Source: Niveispirillum sp048066115
Lineage (GTDB): Bacteria; Pseudomonadota; Alphaproteobacteria; Azospirillales; Azospirillaceae
Length of the DNA: 64,000 nt
Reading direction: 5' to 3'
NCBI RefSeq assembly: GCF_048066115.1
Contig: NZ_JBLTYX010000005.1
Span: 124,001-188,000, forward strand
Shown here: in pieces, positions 56,081 to 63,795 of the stretch
How positions within the stretch are numbered: the first letter of the stretch is position 1
How the letters are laid out: each line of letters starts with the position of its first letter
Position numbers and translations under genes: made by a program
The notes under the pieces: model-generated
Told to the model about the DNA's origin: nothing
Seen by the model: only the letters and a program-made list of their open reading frames with translations
Databases searched by the model: none

Positions 56081-56677
56081 TCAGCGCGGGTCCGTCGCGC
56101 GCAGCGATGGCCGGTCGATCACGGAGGCGAACCAGGATGCCAGCGCCGGATGCCCGTCGCGCCAGGCGATGCCCGGATGGCGGAAATCCAGGTAATCCAG
56201 GGCGCATGCCACCGACAGGCTACCCAGCCCGAACCCTTCCGCCTCCAGTTCCTTCACCGATGCCTCCAGTGCCGGCAGGGTGCGGGCGACGGCCGCCTTC
56301 TGCCGGGTGACCCAGCCGGGCGATTGCTCCCCGGCCGGCCGGCGCCCCTCGATCACGGCGCTGAAGGCGGCATCCAGCAGACCCTGGGCCAGGGCCGACA
56401 GGCGCAAGGACCGCCAGCGGTCGGGCCCGCCGTCCGGCAACAGGCGCCGGCCGGGCAGTGTTGCGTCCAGATAGTCGGCGATGGCCCAGCTTTCGCCCAG
56501 GCTCCAGCCCTCATCCGTCACCAGCGCCGGCACCTTGCCCGACGGCACGGCCGCCTGCAGGTCCGCGGGGTCGATCCAGGGATCCAGGGTCACCACGTCC
56601 AGTGCGGCCCCCTTCTCATGCGCCAGCGCCAGCACCTTGCGCGCATAGGGAGAGGTCTTGGCGATATAGAGCTTCAT
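56081..56677 (-). CDS. Glutathione S-transferase family protein
   Basis: A 198-residue GST: the N-terminal thioredoxin-like domain shows KLYIAKTSPYARKVLALAHE with Ser/Tyr near the catalytic site, the cis-Pro loop PSGKVPALV and LGESWAIADYLD for the glutathione carboxylate, and the helical C-terminal domain has FGLGSLSVACALDYLDFRH. Its start overlaps the upstream MFS gene by 4 bases (ATGA), so the two are coupled. Pairing of a GST with an efflux-type MFS and a divergent LysR regulator suggests detoxification of an electrophile. Confidence 0.92.
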   Translation of the reverse strand: MKLYIAKTSPYARKVLALAHEKGAALDVVTLDPWIDPADLQAAVPSGKVPALVTDEGWSLGESWAIADYLDATLPGRRLLPDGGPDRWRSLRLSALAQGLLDAAFSAVIEGRRPAGEQSPGWVTRQKAAVARTLPALEASVKELEAEGFGLGSLSVACALDYLDFRHPGIAWRDGHPALASWFASVIDRPSLRATDPR

Positions 56678-57831
56678 TTGGTCGTCTCCTTCTTTAACAG
56701 AACCTGGCCCGCCAGCCCGGCCAGCGCACCCAGCGCCAGCACGGCGGCGCCGGCCGCGAACAGGGGGCGGTGGCTGCCGGTGGTGGTGAACAGGGCGGTC
56801 AGGGCATAGCCACCGCCCGCCTGCAACAGGGCGAAGATGGCGGTCATCCGGCCCCAGGCCGCCGTGTGCCCGGTGGCCCCCGCCAATTGCCCGGCCACAC
56901 CCGACGCCAGCGCCACGCAGCCGGGCGTCAGGGCGCCGACGGTGAAGGCGGACAGGCCCAGCGGCAGCGGGGCCGAGGACAACAGCGGCAGCGCCACGGC
57001 CACGGCCTTCACCGCCAGCGCCAGGGTCAATGCCGGCGCGAAACCGATCAGCCGGGCCAGGCGGGAGACCAGCAGCGGCCCGGCCACGGCCCCCAGCCCG
57101 AACACGAACCAATAGGCACCGCCCATGGCCAGCCCCTGGCCCAGCCCGCGCGCCACATAATCGGACAGGAACAAAGTGTGCGGGATGAAGCCCATGCCGT
57201 CGGTGGCATAGGCCAGCGTGAACAGCCAGAGCGGCCAGGAGCGCTTGGCGCCTGCCGCGGCTGCCGCCAGCGGGCGCCCGGTCGGCGGCCATTGCGCCCA
57301 GGCCCAGCCCGTCACCGCCAGGGACAGCACGCCCAGCCCCGCCCAGGCGATGGATGCCCCGTGTCCGGCCAGCCAGGGCAGCAAGGTGCCGCTGACCATC
57401 ACCCCGGCGCCGATGCCGGAAAACACGATGCCGGCCACCAGCGGCTTCTTCTCCACCGGCACTTGCGCCATCAGGGTGGGGGCGGCCAGGATCATCAGCA
57501 TGGCGCCGCCCACCCCCGCCAGGAAGCGCCAGACGCCCAGCCAGACCAGCCCGAAATTCCAGGCGCAGGCCAGCAGGGAGACCGCCACCACCAGCATGGC
57601 GGCGCGCAGCACGGGTACCGGGCCCAGCACACGGCCGGTGCGGGCGGCTGTGACGGCGCCCAGCAGATATCCGGTCAGGTTGGCGGCCCCCAGCAGGGCG
57701 CCGCCGGCCGCATCCACCCAGCCCTCGCCGATCAGGGCCGGCAGCAGCGGGGTATAGGCGAAACGGCCCAGTCCCACGCCCAGCAGCGTTCCCGCCAGCC
57801 CCGCCATCGCCAACCGCCAGACCCCGGCCAT
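56674..57831 (-). CDS. YbfB/YjiJ-family MFS transporter
   Basis: The 385-residue protein has 12 likely membrane helices and resembles YbfB/YjiJ-type MFS proteins: MAGLAGTLLGVGLGRFAYTP at the N-terminus with the family GLGRFAYTPLLP motif, AANLTGYLLGAVTAAR, and GLVWLGVWRFLAGVGGAMLM. The substrate is unknown. It is the first gene of a two-gene unit with the GST, opposite the LysR regulator. The intervening region carries a TGACAT-N13-ATGTCA dyad and a four-hairpin repeat. Confidence 0.88.
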   Translation of the reverse strand: MAGVWRLAMAGLAGTLLGVGLGRFAYTPLLPALIGEGWVDAAGGALLGAANLTGYLLGAVTAARTGRVLGPVPVLRAAMLVVAVSLLACAWNFGLVWLGVWRFLAGVGGAMLMILAAPTLMAQVPVEKKPLVAGIVFSGIGAGVMVSGTLLPWLAGHGASIAWAGLGVLSLAVTGWAWAQWPPTGRPLAAAAAGAKRSWPLWLFTLAYATDGMGFIPHTLFLSDYVARGLGQGLAMGGAYWFVFGLGAVAGPLLVSRLARLIGFAPALTLALAVKAVAVALPLLSSAPLPLGLSAFTVGALTPGCVALASGVAGQLAGATGHTAAWGRMTAIFALLQAGGGYALTALFTTTGSHRPLFAAGAAVLALGALAGLAGQVLLKKETTK

Positions 57832-57855
57832 GACCCGCTCCGTTCATCAGGAATA

Positions 57856-57960
57856 GAGCGGCTTTCCTCGTGTCTGGAAAGCCGCTCCGGCGGCGACGGC
57901 CGCCGCGGCGCCCATGCGCCGTGAAGCCAAGCCGCGGATGCGGCGCCGGCGCTTGAGGAA
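57856..57960 (+). repeat. Four-hairpin repeat, copy E3
   Basis: Hairpin 0: GAGCGGCTTTCC/GGAAAGCCGCTC (12 bp, 57856-57887). Hairpin 1: CGGCGGC-GACG-GCCGCCG (57888-57905). Hairpin 2: CGGCG-CCCATG-CGCCG (57906-57921). Hairpin 3: GCCGC-GGAT-GCGGC (57931-57944). It ends GCCGGCGCTTGAGGAA. Confidence 0.9.
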
Positions 57961-57989
57961 AACACGATCTAACGAAGGTGCCACGGGAT

Positions 57990-58014
57990 TGACATCATGA
58001 AAAATGAAATGTCA
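57990..58014. promoter_or_regulatory. Inverted repeat in the divergent MFS/LysR promoter region
   Basis: TGACAT (57990-57995) and ATGTCA (58009-58014) form a 6-bp dyad with 13-base spacing, 38 bases before the LysR start. LysR proteins commonly bind such dyads to control a divergent gene. Confidence 0.5.
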
Positions 58015-58051
58015 GGATAAGAGATATCGTCTTTCTTGATGGGTTCGGGCC

Positions 58052-58927
58052 ATGGACAGCACCGATCTTTCCTTCTTCCTGGCGGTGGTGGAGGAGGGCG
58101 GGGTGACGGCCGCCGCGCGGCGGCTGAACTGCGTGCAATCCAACGTCACGGCGCGCATCCGTTCGCTGGAGGCGACGCTGGGCGTGCCCTTGTTCCACCG
58201 CAACGGGCGCGGCGTGGTGCCGACGCGGGCGGGCGAGCAATTGCTGCCCCATGCGCGGCAGGTGGCGGCGGCCCTGCGCGCGGCGCGCGACAGCCTGTGG
58301 GATCTGCTGAACCCCGACCGGCCGGCCGGACAATTGGCCATCGGCAGCATGGAGACGACGGCGGCCTGCCGCCTGCCGCCCGTGCTGGCCGCCTATCACA
58401 CGGCCTTTCCCAATGTGGAGTTGAGCCTGCGCACGGGCGGCACCGGGGTGCTGGTGGAGGACGTGCTGGCCTACCGGCTGGACGCGGCCCTGGTGGGCGG
58501 CCCCATCGACCATCCCGACCTGGTGGCCGCCGATGCCGGGGTGGAACGGATGGTGGTGGTGACGGCGCCGGGCGCGGACTGGCCGGGGCTGCTGTCGCGG
58601 CCGGGCCTGTCGGCCCTGTGCTTCCGGCGCGGCTGCGCCTATCGCGAGCGACTGGAAAGCCTGCTGGCCGGGCTGGGCGTACGCCAGCCGCGCCTGCAGG
58701 AATTCGGCACGCTGGAAGGGATCATCGGCGGGGTGGCGGCGGGGATCGGCATTTCCCTGCTGCCGCTGGCCGCGGTGGAACGCTCGCCCCTGCGGTCAGC
58801 GCTGGGCGTGCAGGCGGCACCGGAGCCTTGGGCCGTGGCGCCGACGCAATTGATTCACCGCCGCGATGCGGTGATGACGGCGGCGCTGGCCCGCTTCATC
58901 GAACATGCGCGGTTGGGCTGGGCATAG
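58052..58927 (+). CDS. LysR-family transcriptional regulator
   Basis: A 291-residue regulator with an N-terminal winged helix-turn-helix (DLSFFLAVVEEGGVTAAARR, then NVTARIRSLEATLGVPLFHR and the wing GVVPTRAGEQLL) and a periplasmic-binding-like effector domain (GQLAIGSMETTAACRLPPVL, GISLLPLAAVERS). It is divergent from the MFS-GST pair and probably regulates it, sensing a small aromatic or electrophilic compound. ATG 58052 matches the family start. A four-hairpin repeat lies downstream, between it and the next convergent gene. Confidence 0.93.
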   Translation: MDSTDLSFFLAVVEEGGVTAAARRLNCVQSNVTARIRSLEATLGVPLFHRNGRGVVPTRAGEQLLPHARQVAAALRAARDSLWDLLNPDRPAGQLAIGSMETTAACRLPPVLAAYHTAFPNVELSLRTGGTGVLVEDVLAYRLDAALVGGPIDHPDLVAADAGVERMVVVTAPGADWPGLLSRPGLSALCFRRGCAYRERLESLLAGLGVRQPRLQEFGTLEGIIGGVAAGIGISLLPLAAVERSPLRSALGVQAAPEPWAVAPTQLIHRRDAVMTAALARFIEHARLGWA

Positions 58928-58980
58928 TGATTTGCATTATGCAATCATTGCTTAATGCAATTTCCTGCATCCTCCCTCAA

Positions 58981-59069
58981 TCGCCGGGCGCCCACATCCG
59001 TGGGCTTGGCTTGCGGCGCACGCGCGCCGGGCCGGCAGTCGCCGGCCTTCAGCGGCATGTATGCCGCTG
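58981..59069 (-). repeat. Four-hairpin repeat, copy E4
   Basis: Read on the minus strand. Hairpin 0: CAGCGGCAT-GT/AC-ATGCCGCTG (59050-59069). Hairpin 1: GGCCGGC-GACT-GCCGGCC. Hairpin 2: CGGCG-CGCGTG-CGCCG. Hairpin 3: GCCCAC-GGAT-GTGGGC. It begins 2 bases after the stop of the minus-strand small gene and points toward the 3' end of the LysR gene. Confidence 0.85.
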
Positions 59070-59071
59070 GG

Positions 59072-59326
59072 TTACCAGACCAGGGAGACGGCCGGGCGAT
59101 AGGGGGCCTGTTCGAACATGCCGTTGATCAGACCCTGAAGCTGCAGGCGCGCGCCTTCCGGCTCGTTCGACGGCACGGTGGCCTTGGACAGGGCCGCGAT
59201 ATGGAAGCCGCTGCCACGCAGCCGCTTCAAGGTGGCGCGGGCGTCATCCGCGCGCGACGGATGGATGGCGGCCACGGTGGCCACCCCCTGCGGTGGGCGG
59301 ACAATGAACAGGCCGAACTCGGTCAT
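59072..59326 (-). CDS. Small hypothetical protein
   Basis: An 84-residue soluble protein beginning MTEFGLFIVRPPQGVATVAA and containing ARATLKRLRGSGFHIAAL and GLINGMFEQAPYRP. I do not recognise a family. AGGGGGG lies 5-6 bases upstream of ATG 59326, a strong ribosome-binding site, so it is likely expressed. It is flanked by two four-hairpin repeats (E4 right after its stop, E5 upstream), which is unusual and may mean the repeats bracket it as a unit. Confidence 0.65.
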   Translation of the reverse strand: MTEFGLFIVRPPQGVATVAAIHPSRADDARATLKRLRGSGFHIAALSKATVPSNEPEGARLQLQGLINGMFEQAPYRPAVSLVW

Positions 59327-59386
59327 GGGAACCCCCCTATGCCAAAGGATAGGGGGGCAAAAGCAATCAGGATGCCAAGTGGCACC

Positions 59387-59482
59387 CTATCCGGAAGGGG
59401 TAGATTTGCCGGCGACTGCCGGCCCGGCGCACATGCGCTCGTCAAGCCCAGCCACCGGATGGCGGCGCCCGGCTTCTCGAGG
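59387..59482 (+). repeat. Four-hairpin repeat, copy E5 (partly degenerate)
   Basis: Hairpin 0: CTATCC-GGAAG-GGGTAG with one wobble pair. Hairpin 1: GCCGGC-GACT-GCCGGC. Hairpin 2: CGGCGCACATGCGCTCG, weakened by changes. Hairpin 3: GCCACC-GGAT-GGCGGC with one mismatch. It ends CTCGAGGG, 10 bases before the stop of the minus-strand EF-hand gene. Confidence 0.75.
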
Positions 59483-59491
59483 GCGTAATGA

Positions 59492-60127
59492 CTATTGCGT
59501 CGCCCAGGCGCGCATCGGGCCTTCCGCCTGATCCATGAATTCGGGCAAGGAGACGAAGCCGTCGCTGTTCTTGTCCATCATCCCGTGGCGCCGCGTCGCC
59601 TCGGTCCGCAACTCGTCCAGCGTCACGCGGAAATCGGCGTTGCTGTCGGCCGACATCACCGGATCGATGCCCATGCGATAGTCGGGCCGGCCGCGCCCAT
59701 CGGTGCGGGCCGTCGCGGCCTCGTCCGGGGTCATGTCGATGCGGCCGGGGCGCAGGCGACGGCCGCTGTCGGCCGGCGGCGCGTGGGTGGGCAGGCTGAC
59801 GCGGTAATTTGTCAGCTCGTAGGAGGTGATGAAGCCGTCACCATTCAGATCATAGAGCGGGAAGACGCGGGCCGCTTCCGCCGTGAATTCGGCCAGCGAC
59901 AGCCTGCCGTCGTGGTCGGTGTCGGTGCGGGCGAACCAGTCGCGCATGGTGGCCAGATATTGCTCCGCCTCGCGCGTCGGCGCGCCCAGCGGTTCACCCA
60001 GGGGACTGACGGCGCTGAAGCGGATACCGGGGCGGGTCTTGTCGGGCCCCCCACCGCAGGATGCCAGAGCCAGGCACAATCCTGCCAGAGCCAGCCCATA
60101 TGCCGCCCGCCATCCGTAATTCCGCAT
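59492..60127 (-). CDS. EF-hand lipoprotein 1
   Basis: A 211-residue precursor with a lipoprotein signal (LALAGLCLALASCGGG, lipobox LASC) and four EF-hand-type calcium loops: DTDHDGRLSLAEF, DLNGDGFITSYEL, DSNADFRVTLDEL and DKNSDGFVSLPEF. The last Asp/Glu positions fit calcium binding in most loops. It probably sits in the outer or inner membrane facing the periplasm as a calcium sensor or buffer; the function is unknown. A related lipoprotein gene lies upstream on the same strand. Confidence 0.87.
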   Translation of the reverse strand: MRNYGWRAAYGLALAGLCLALASCGGGPDKTRPGIRFSAVSPLGEPLGAPTREAEQYLATMRDWFARTDTDHDGRLSLAEFTAEAARVFPLYDLNGDGFITSYELTNYRVSLPTHAPPADSGRRLRPGRIDMTPDEAATARTDGRGRPDYRMGIDPVMSADSNADFRVTLDELRTEATRRHGMMDKNSDGFVSLPEFMDQAEGPMRAWATQ

Positions 60128-60197
60128 CCGCCGCTCCGTCCGCTACCCGTTCCTGATTAGCCCGGTCGGCGCATCGGTGCCAGCACATTAAGGCGGA

Positions 60198-60938
60198 TCA
60201 AGGGCCGCGACCGCCCCCACCCGGCGGACCGCCGCCGCCGCCGCCGGGCCGGCCGCCACCCATGCCGCCAGGGCCGCCACGCATCGGCCGCTCATTATAG
60301 GCGGTGACGGCGCCGGCATGGATTTCGGCCAGGCTGGTGCGGCCATCCTTGTCGGTGTCCAGCGCCTTCAGCCGTTCCAGGGCCAGGGTTTCCAGCTCCG
60401 CCGGTGTCACCCGGAAATCCAGGTTGCGGTCGGCCTCCATCACCTTGTCCGCCCCGGCCCCACCGCCCATCATGCCGCCGCGACCGCCGGCCCCACCGCC
60501 ATCACGCGGCGGGGGCGGGCGGTCACCGCTTTCGCCGCCGCCGGGCGGCCCCCCTTCCGGTGGCGGCCCGCCGGGGCGGTCAGGTCCAGCCCCGCGCAAG
60601 GCTGCCTGTTTGGCCAGGCGGTATTCGCCCAGCTCGCGGGAATTGATCGCCCCATCCTTGTCGCCATCCACTTGCTTGAAGAAGCGGGCGATGTCGGGCT
60701 TCAATTCGTCCGGTGACAGCAAGCCGTCGTGGTTGGCGTCCAGGCCCTTGGCCCAGTCCACGACGATGGCGGCATAGGCGGCCTCGTCCGGGGCCATGCG
60801 GCCCAGCGGTTCCCCCGCCAGTGACAGCGGTGCCCGCCCCATCAACGGGCGGCCACCCCTCGGCCCCCCGGGCGGCCCGTCGGCATGGGACGAACAGGCG
60901 GGAAGCAGCAGCAGGGTGGCAAGGGCGAGATGACGCAT
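60198..60938 (-). CDS. EF-hand lipoprotein 2 with Gly/Pro-rich linkers
   Basis: A 246-residue precursor with a short lipoprotein signal (MRHLALATLLLLPACSS, lipobox LPAC). EF-hand loops are DANHDGLLSPDEL, DGDKDGAINSREL, DRNLDFRVTPAEL and DTDKDGRTSLAEI. A low-complexity Gly/Pro/Arg linker (about residues 115-160) and a Gly-rich C-terminal tail separate and follow the loops. It shares the order of loops with the neighbouring 211-residue lipoprotein and is likely a duplicate with acquired linkers. The role is unknown. Confidence 0.87.
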   Translation of the reverse strand: MRHLALATLLLLPACSSHADGPPGGPRGGRPLMGRAPLSLAGEPLGRMAPDEAAYAAIVVDWAKGLDANHDGLLSPDELKPDIARFFKQVDGDKDGAINSRELGEYRLAKQAALRGAGPDRPGGPPPEGGPPGGGESGDRPPPPRDGGGAGGRGGMMGGGAGADKVMEADRNLDFRVTPAELETLALERLKALDTDKDGRTSLAEIHAGAVTAYNERPMRGGPGGMGGGRPGGGGGGPPGGGGRGP

Positions 60939-60996
60939 GACCGGAACCTTCGTGGTTTCCGGCTTACACGGGCATCGTCAGCGGGTGCTGTCGTTC

Positions 60997-61100
60997 GAGC
61001 TGTTTCCGGCTGGCCGGAAACAGCTCCGGCGGCGACTGCCGCCGCGCCGCCCATGCGGCGTGAAGCCAAGCCGCGGATGCGGCGCCGGCGTTTGAGGAAC
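60997..61100 (+). repeat. Four-hairpin repeat, copy E6
   Basis: Hairpin 0: GAGCTGTTTCCGG/CCGGAAACAGCTC (13 bp, loop CTGG). Hairpin 1: CGGCGGC-GACT-GCCGCCG. Hairpin 2: CGCCG-CCCATG-CGGCG, with both sides changed relative to E3. Hairpin 3: GCCGC-GGAT-GCGGC. It ends TTTGAGGAACACGAA, a few bases before the stop of the minus-strand pentapeptide gene. Confidence 0.9.
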
Positions 61101-61107
61101 ACGAAAG

Positions 61108-62250
61108 TTACGCAACGCCTTCCGGCAGGGTGCAGTCGCGCAGCTTCAGGCCTTGCAGCCTGTCCACCGGTATCATCACGCCGGTGAAATCCACCCATTC
61201 GATGGCGGCGTCACGCAGACGCACCGGCAGGGCACCACCGCCGCGCAGCAGGAGATCCTCCATATTGGCGGCCTCCAGGATGGTGTTGCGCAGGGTGGCC
61301 CCCTCGAACCCGGCGCCGCGCAGGTCGCTGCCCGACAGGTCGGCATAGGCTAGGTTGGCGCCACCGAAATCGCTGGCCGCCAGCTTGGCATGGGAAAGCT
61401 GCGCACCCGACAGGTCGGCCCCGCGGAAGGACATGGCCGACAGCTCGCGCCCGCGCAGGTCCACACCCTTCATCTTGCGGCCGGTGAAATCGGCACGGCT
61501 GCCCACCTTGCCGCCACTATCCACCCATTCCTCATGCGCGCCGACGATACGGTCGATCTCCGCCAGATTGTTCAGATGCTCGGTGAAGGCCGGCAAGCCA
61601 TGGAACAGGCGCCGCGTCGTGTCATCCACCGTGAAGGTGGCGTCCTTGATATCGGCATGCAGGAAGCTGGCGCCCTGCATCTTGGCACCCAGCAGCACCA
61701 CGCCCTGCAGGTCGCTCTCGCTGAAATCGGCATTGGCCAGGTTGGCGTTGCGCATGTTGACGCCGCGCAGGCGCACCTTGCGCACCACGGCATCCTCCAG
61801 CGACGCCTCCTCCAGATTGCAGAAGGACAGGTCGGTGACGAACTCCCGGCTCACCGCCTCCTGCCCCGGCCGGTGCAGGGTCAGATTGCCCATGCGCATG
61901 TCGCTGCCGGTCAGTTTGGCCTGGGCCAGATCTGACTTGTAGAAACGGGCACCGCGCAGGTTGGCGCGGGTGAAATCGCAATGTTTCAGGTTGGACCCGA
62001 TGAACAGGCTGTTGGCCAGGTCCGCTTCGCGGAACTTGCAGCCCTCCAGGTTGGTCTGCGACAGGTTGCAGGCCAGCAGCGTGGATTGCGACAGGTTGAA
62101 CCCTTTCAGCTGCACGCCTTCCATGCTGGCCAAGCGCAATTCCAGCCGCTTTCCGCCCTTGTTCTTCAGGAACAGGGAATGCATGGCCAGATGCGTGGTC
62201 AGGTCGGTGCGCGCGGAACCGGTATCAGGGGTTGGTGCTGCCATGAACAT
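61108..62250 (-). CDS. Pentapeptide-repeat protein 1
   Basis: A 380-residue protein rich in A(D/N)LxX pentapeptides that should fold as a right-handed quadrilateral beta-helix: LSQTNLEGCKFREADLANSL, CDFTRANLRGARFYKSDLAQ, FCNLEEASLEDAVV, ANADFSESDLQGVV and GADLSGAQLSHAKLA. A non-repetitive middle part (about 210-255, DDTTRRLFHGLPAFTEHLNN) separates two beta-helix blocks. No signal peptide is visible. Some relatives mimic DNA or regulate gyrase, but most have unknown roles. A strong paralogue follows at 62468-63628. Confidence 0.88.
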   Translation of the reverse strand: MFMAAPTPDTGSARTDLTTHLAMHSLFLKNKGGKRLELRLASMEGVQLKGFNLSQSTLLACNLSQTNLEGCKFREADLANSLFIGSNLKHCDFTRANLRGARFYKSDLAQAKLTGSDMRMGNLTLHRPGQEAVSREFVTDLSFCNLEEASLEDAVVRKVRLRGVNMRNANLANADFSESDLQGVVLLGAKMQGASFLHADIKDATFTVDDTTRRLFHGLPAFTEHLNNLAEIDRIVGAHEEWVDSGGKVGSRADFTGRKMKGVDLRGRELSAMSFRGADLSGAQLSHAKLAASDFGGANLAYADLSGSDLRGAGFEGATLRNTILEAANMEDLLLRGGGALPVRLRDAAIEWVDFTGVMIPVDRLQGLKLRDCTLPEGVA

Positions 62251-62467
62251 TCGGTCGTATGCGGTTTTGCTATGTCGTGGCCGGACGATGACTGCCCACG
62301 CCGCGTACAGGATAGTGGCGTGTTCAATAGCAAAAGAAAATGATTAATAAGTTAATATTGCGGATACTAAAGGATATATCGATCCGCTGGCAGACGGCCT
62401 CGTGGTTGGACGTTCAGGGCTGGTTTGTATCAACTTTCAACAATATCAACTTGATGGCGGTCCCGGC

Positions 62468-63628
62468 TCACGCCTCTTCCGGCATGCGGCATTCGCGCAG
62501 GACGGCACCGGAAAGTTGTTCCGGCGTGATCACGCACTGCTCAAAACTTGTCCATTCGATGGAGGCGCCGGCGAAGCGGATGGACAGCTTGCCGCCGCCG
62601 CGCAATTCCAGGTCACCGAAATCCGCGCCATCGACAATGGTGTGCAGCAGACGGGAATTCTCCATGCCGGCACCACGCAGATCGGCGTTGGACAATTCCG
62701 CATAGGCCAGCGTGGCACCGTTGAAATCGGCGGCGGCCAGGCGGGCATGGGCCAGCTTGGCCCCCGTCAGGTCGGCACCCCGGAAGGACACGGCCGACAA
62801 TTCGCGCCCGCGCAGATCGACACCACGCAGGGCCATGCCGGCGAAATCGGCCCGCGCGCCGGCCCGGCCACCGGAATTCACCCATTCCTCATGTGCGGCG
62901 ACGATGCGGTCGGTCTCGCGCAGATTGCCCAGATGCTCCTCGAATGCCGGGTTGCCGGCGAACAGGCGCCGCGTCTCGTCATTCACGGTGAAGACGGCGT
63001 TCTTGATATTGGCGCCGGTGAACTTGGCCCGGTCCATGGACGCACCCAACAGCACCACGCCCTGCATGTCGGCACCGGACAGGTCGGCACCCGACAGGTC
63101 GGCATTGCGCATGTTCACGCCGCGCAGGCGCACATTGTGCAGCACCGCGTCCTGCAACGTCGCCTCCTCCATGTTGCAATAGGAGAGGTCGGTGGTGAAT
63201 TCGCGCTGCTTGGCCACGCCGCCGCTGTTCAGGGTGATGGACCCGACGCGCATGTCGGACCCGGTCATCTTGGCCTGCTGCAGGTCCGACTTGTAGAAGC
63301 GGGTGCCGCGCAGGTCGGCGCGGGTGAAATCGCAATGTTTCAGGTTGGCGCCGATGAACAGGCTGTTCGACAGGTTGGCCGCCTGAAAGCTGCACCCCTC
63401 CAGGTCCGTATAGGACAGGTTGCAGGCCAGCAGCAGGCATTGCGACAGGTCGAAATTGTTCAGCTTGATGCCGGACAGGTTCTGCAGGCGCATCTCCAGC
63501 CGCTTGCCGGCATGGCCGCGGGCGAAAAGCGTGTGCTGGGCCAGCATGACCTGCATGTCATGCGACGGCAACGTATGGGCGCTCTGCGGCTTGTTCATCG
63601 TACCGGGGGCTGCTTGATCTGATGTCAC
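62468..63628 (-). CDS. Pentapeptide-repeat protein 2
   Basis: A 386-residue paralogue of the neighbouring gene with the same two-block layout: LSQCLLLACNLSYTDLEGCS, NLSNSLFIGANLKHCDFTRA, CNMEEATLQDAVLHNV, ADLSGADLSGADMQGVVLLG, a middle region NDETRRLFAGNPAFEEHLGN, and GADLTGAKLAHARLAAADF. It begins with GTG 63628; ATG 63598 is an alternative. The 217-bp gap between the two paralogues is AT-rich and probably carries the promoter for copy 1. Local duplication is evident. Confidence 0.88.
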   Translation of the reverse strand: MTSDQAAPGTMNKPQSAHTLPSHDMQVMLAQHTLFARGHAGKRLEMRLQNLSGIKLNNFDLSQCLLLACNLSYTDLEGCSFQAANLSNSLFIGANLKHCDFTRADLRGTRFYKSDLQQAKMTGSDMRVGSITLNSGGVAKQREFTTDLSYCNMEEATLQDAVLHNVRLRGVNMRNADLSGADLSGADMQGVVLLGASMDRAKFTGANIKNAVFTVNDETRRLFAGNPAFEEHLGNLRETDRIVAAHEEWVNSGGRAGARADFAGMALRGVDLRGRELSAVSFRGADLTGAKLAHARLAAADFNGATLAYAELSNADLRGAGMENSRLLHTIVDGADFGDLELRGGGKLSIRFAGASIEWTSFEQCVITPEQLSGAVLRECRMPEEA

Positions 63629-63795
63629 ATTCGACTATGCCATACACCTTGTCATCGGTAATCCACCAACATCTCCATGCGGTCCCAGCCAAAAGGCATA
63701 TCACGCGCTCCATGCCCCCGGACAAGGGGCGGGGCGGAAGATTCTTGACGTCTGCGTGCGGAATATGTTCCTAGTATCATTCAAGGTCATAGCCT

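Noticed and set aside
63740..63785. A LexA-like or sigma-70 promoter before the lysozyme gene
   Set aside because: TTGACG is present but no matching -10 sits at 16-18 bases, and the GTTC half-sites have the wrong spacing for alphaproteobacterial LexA.
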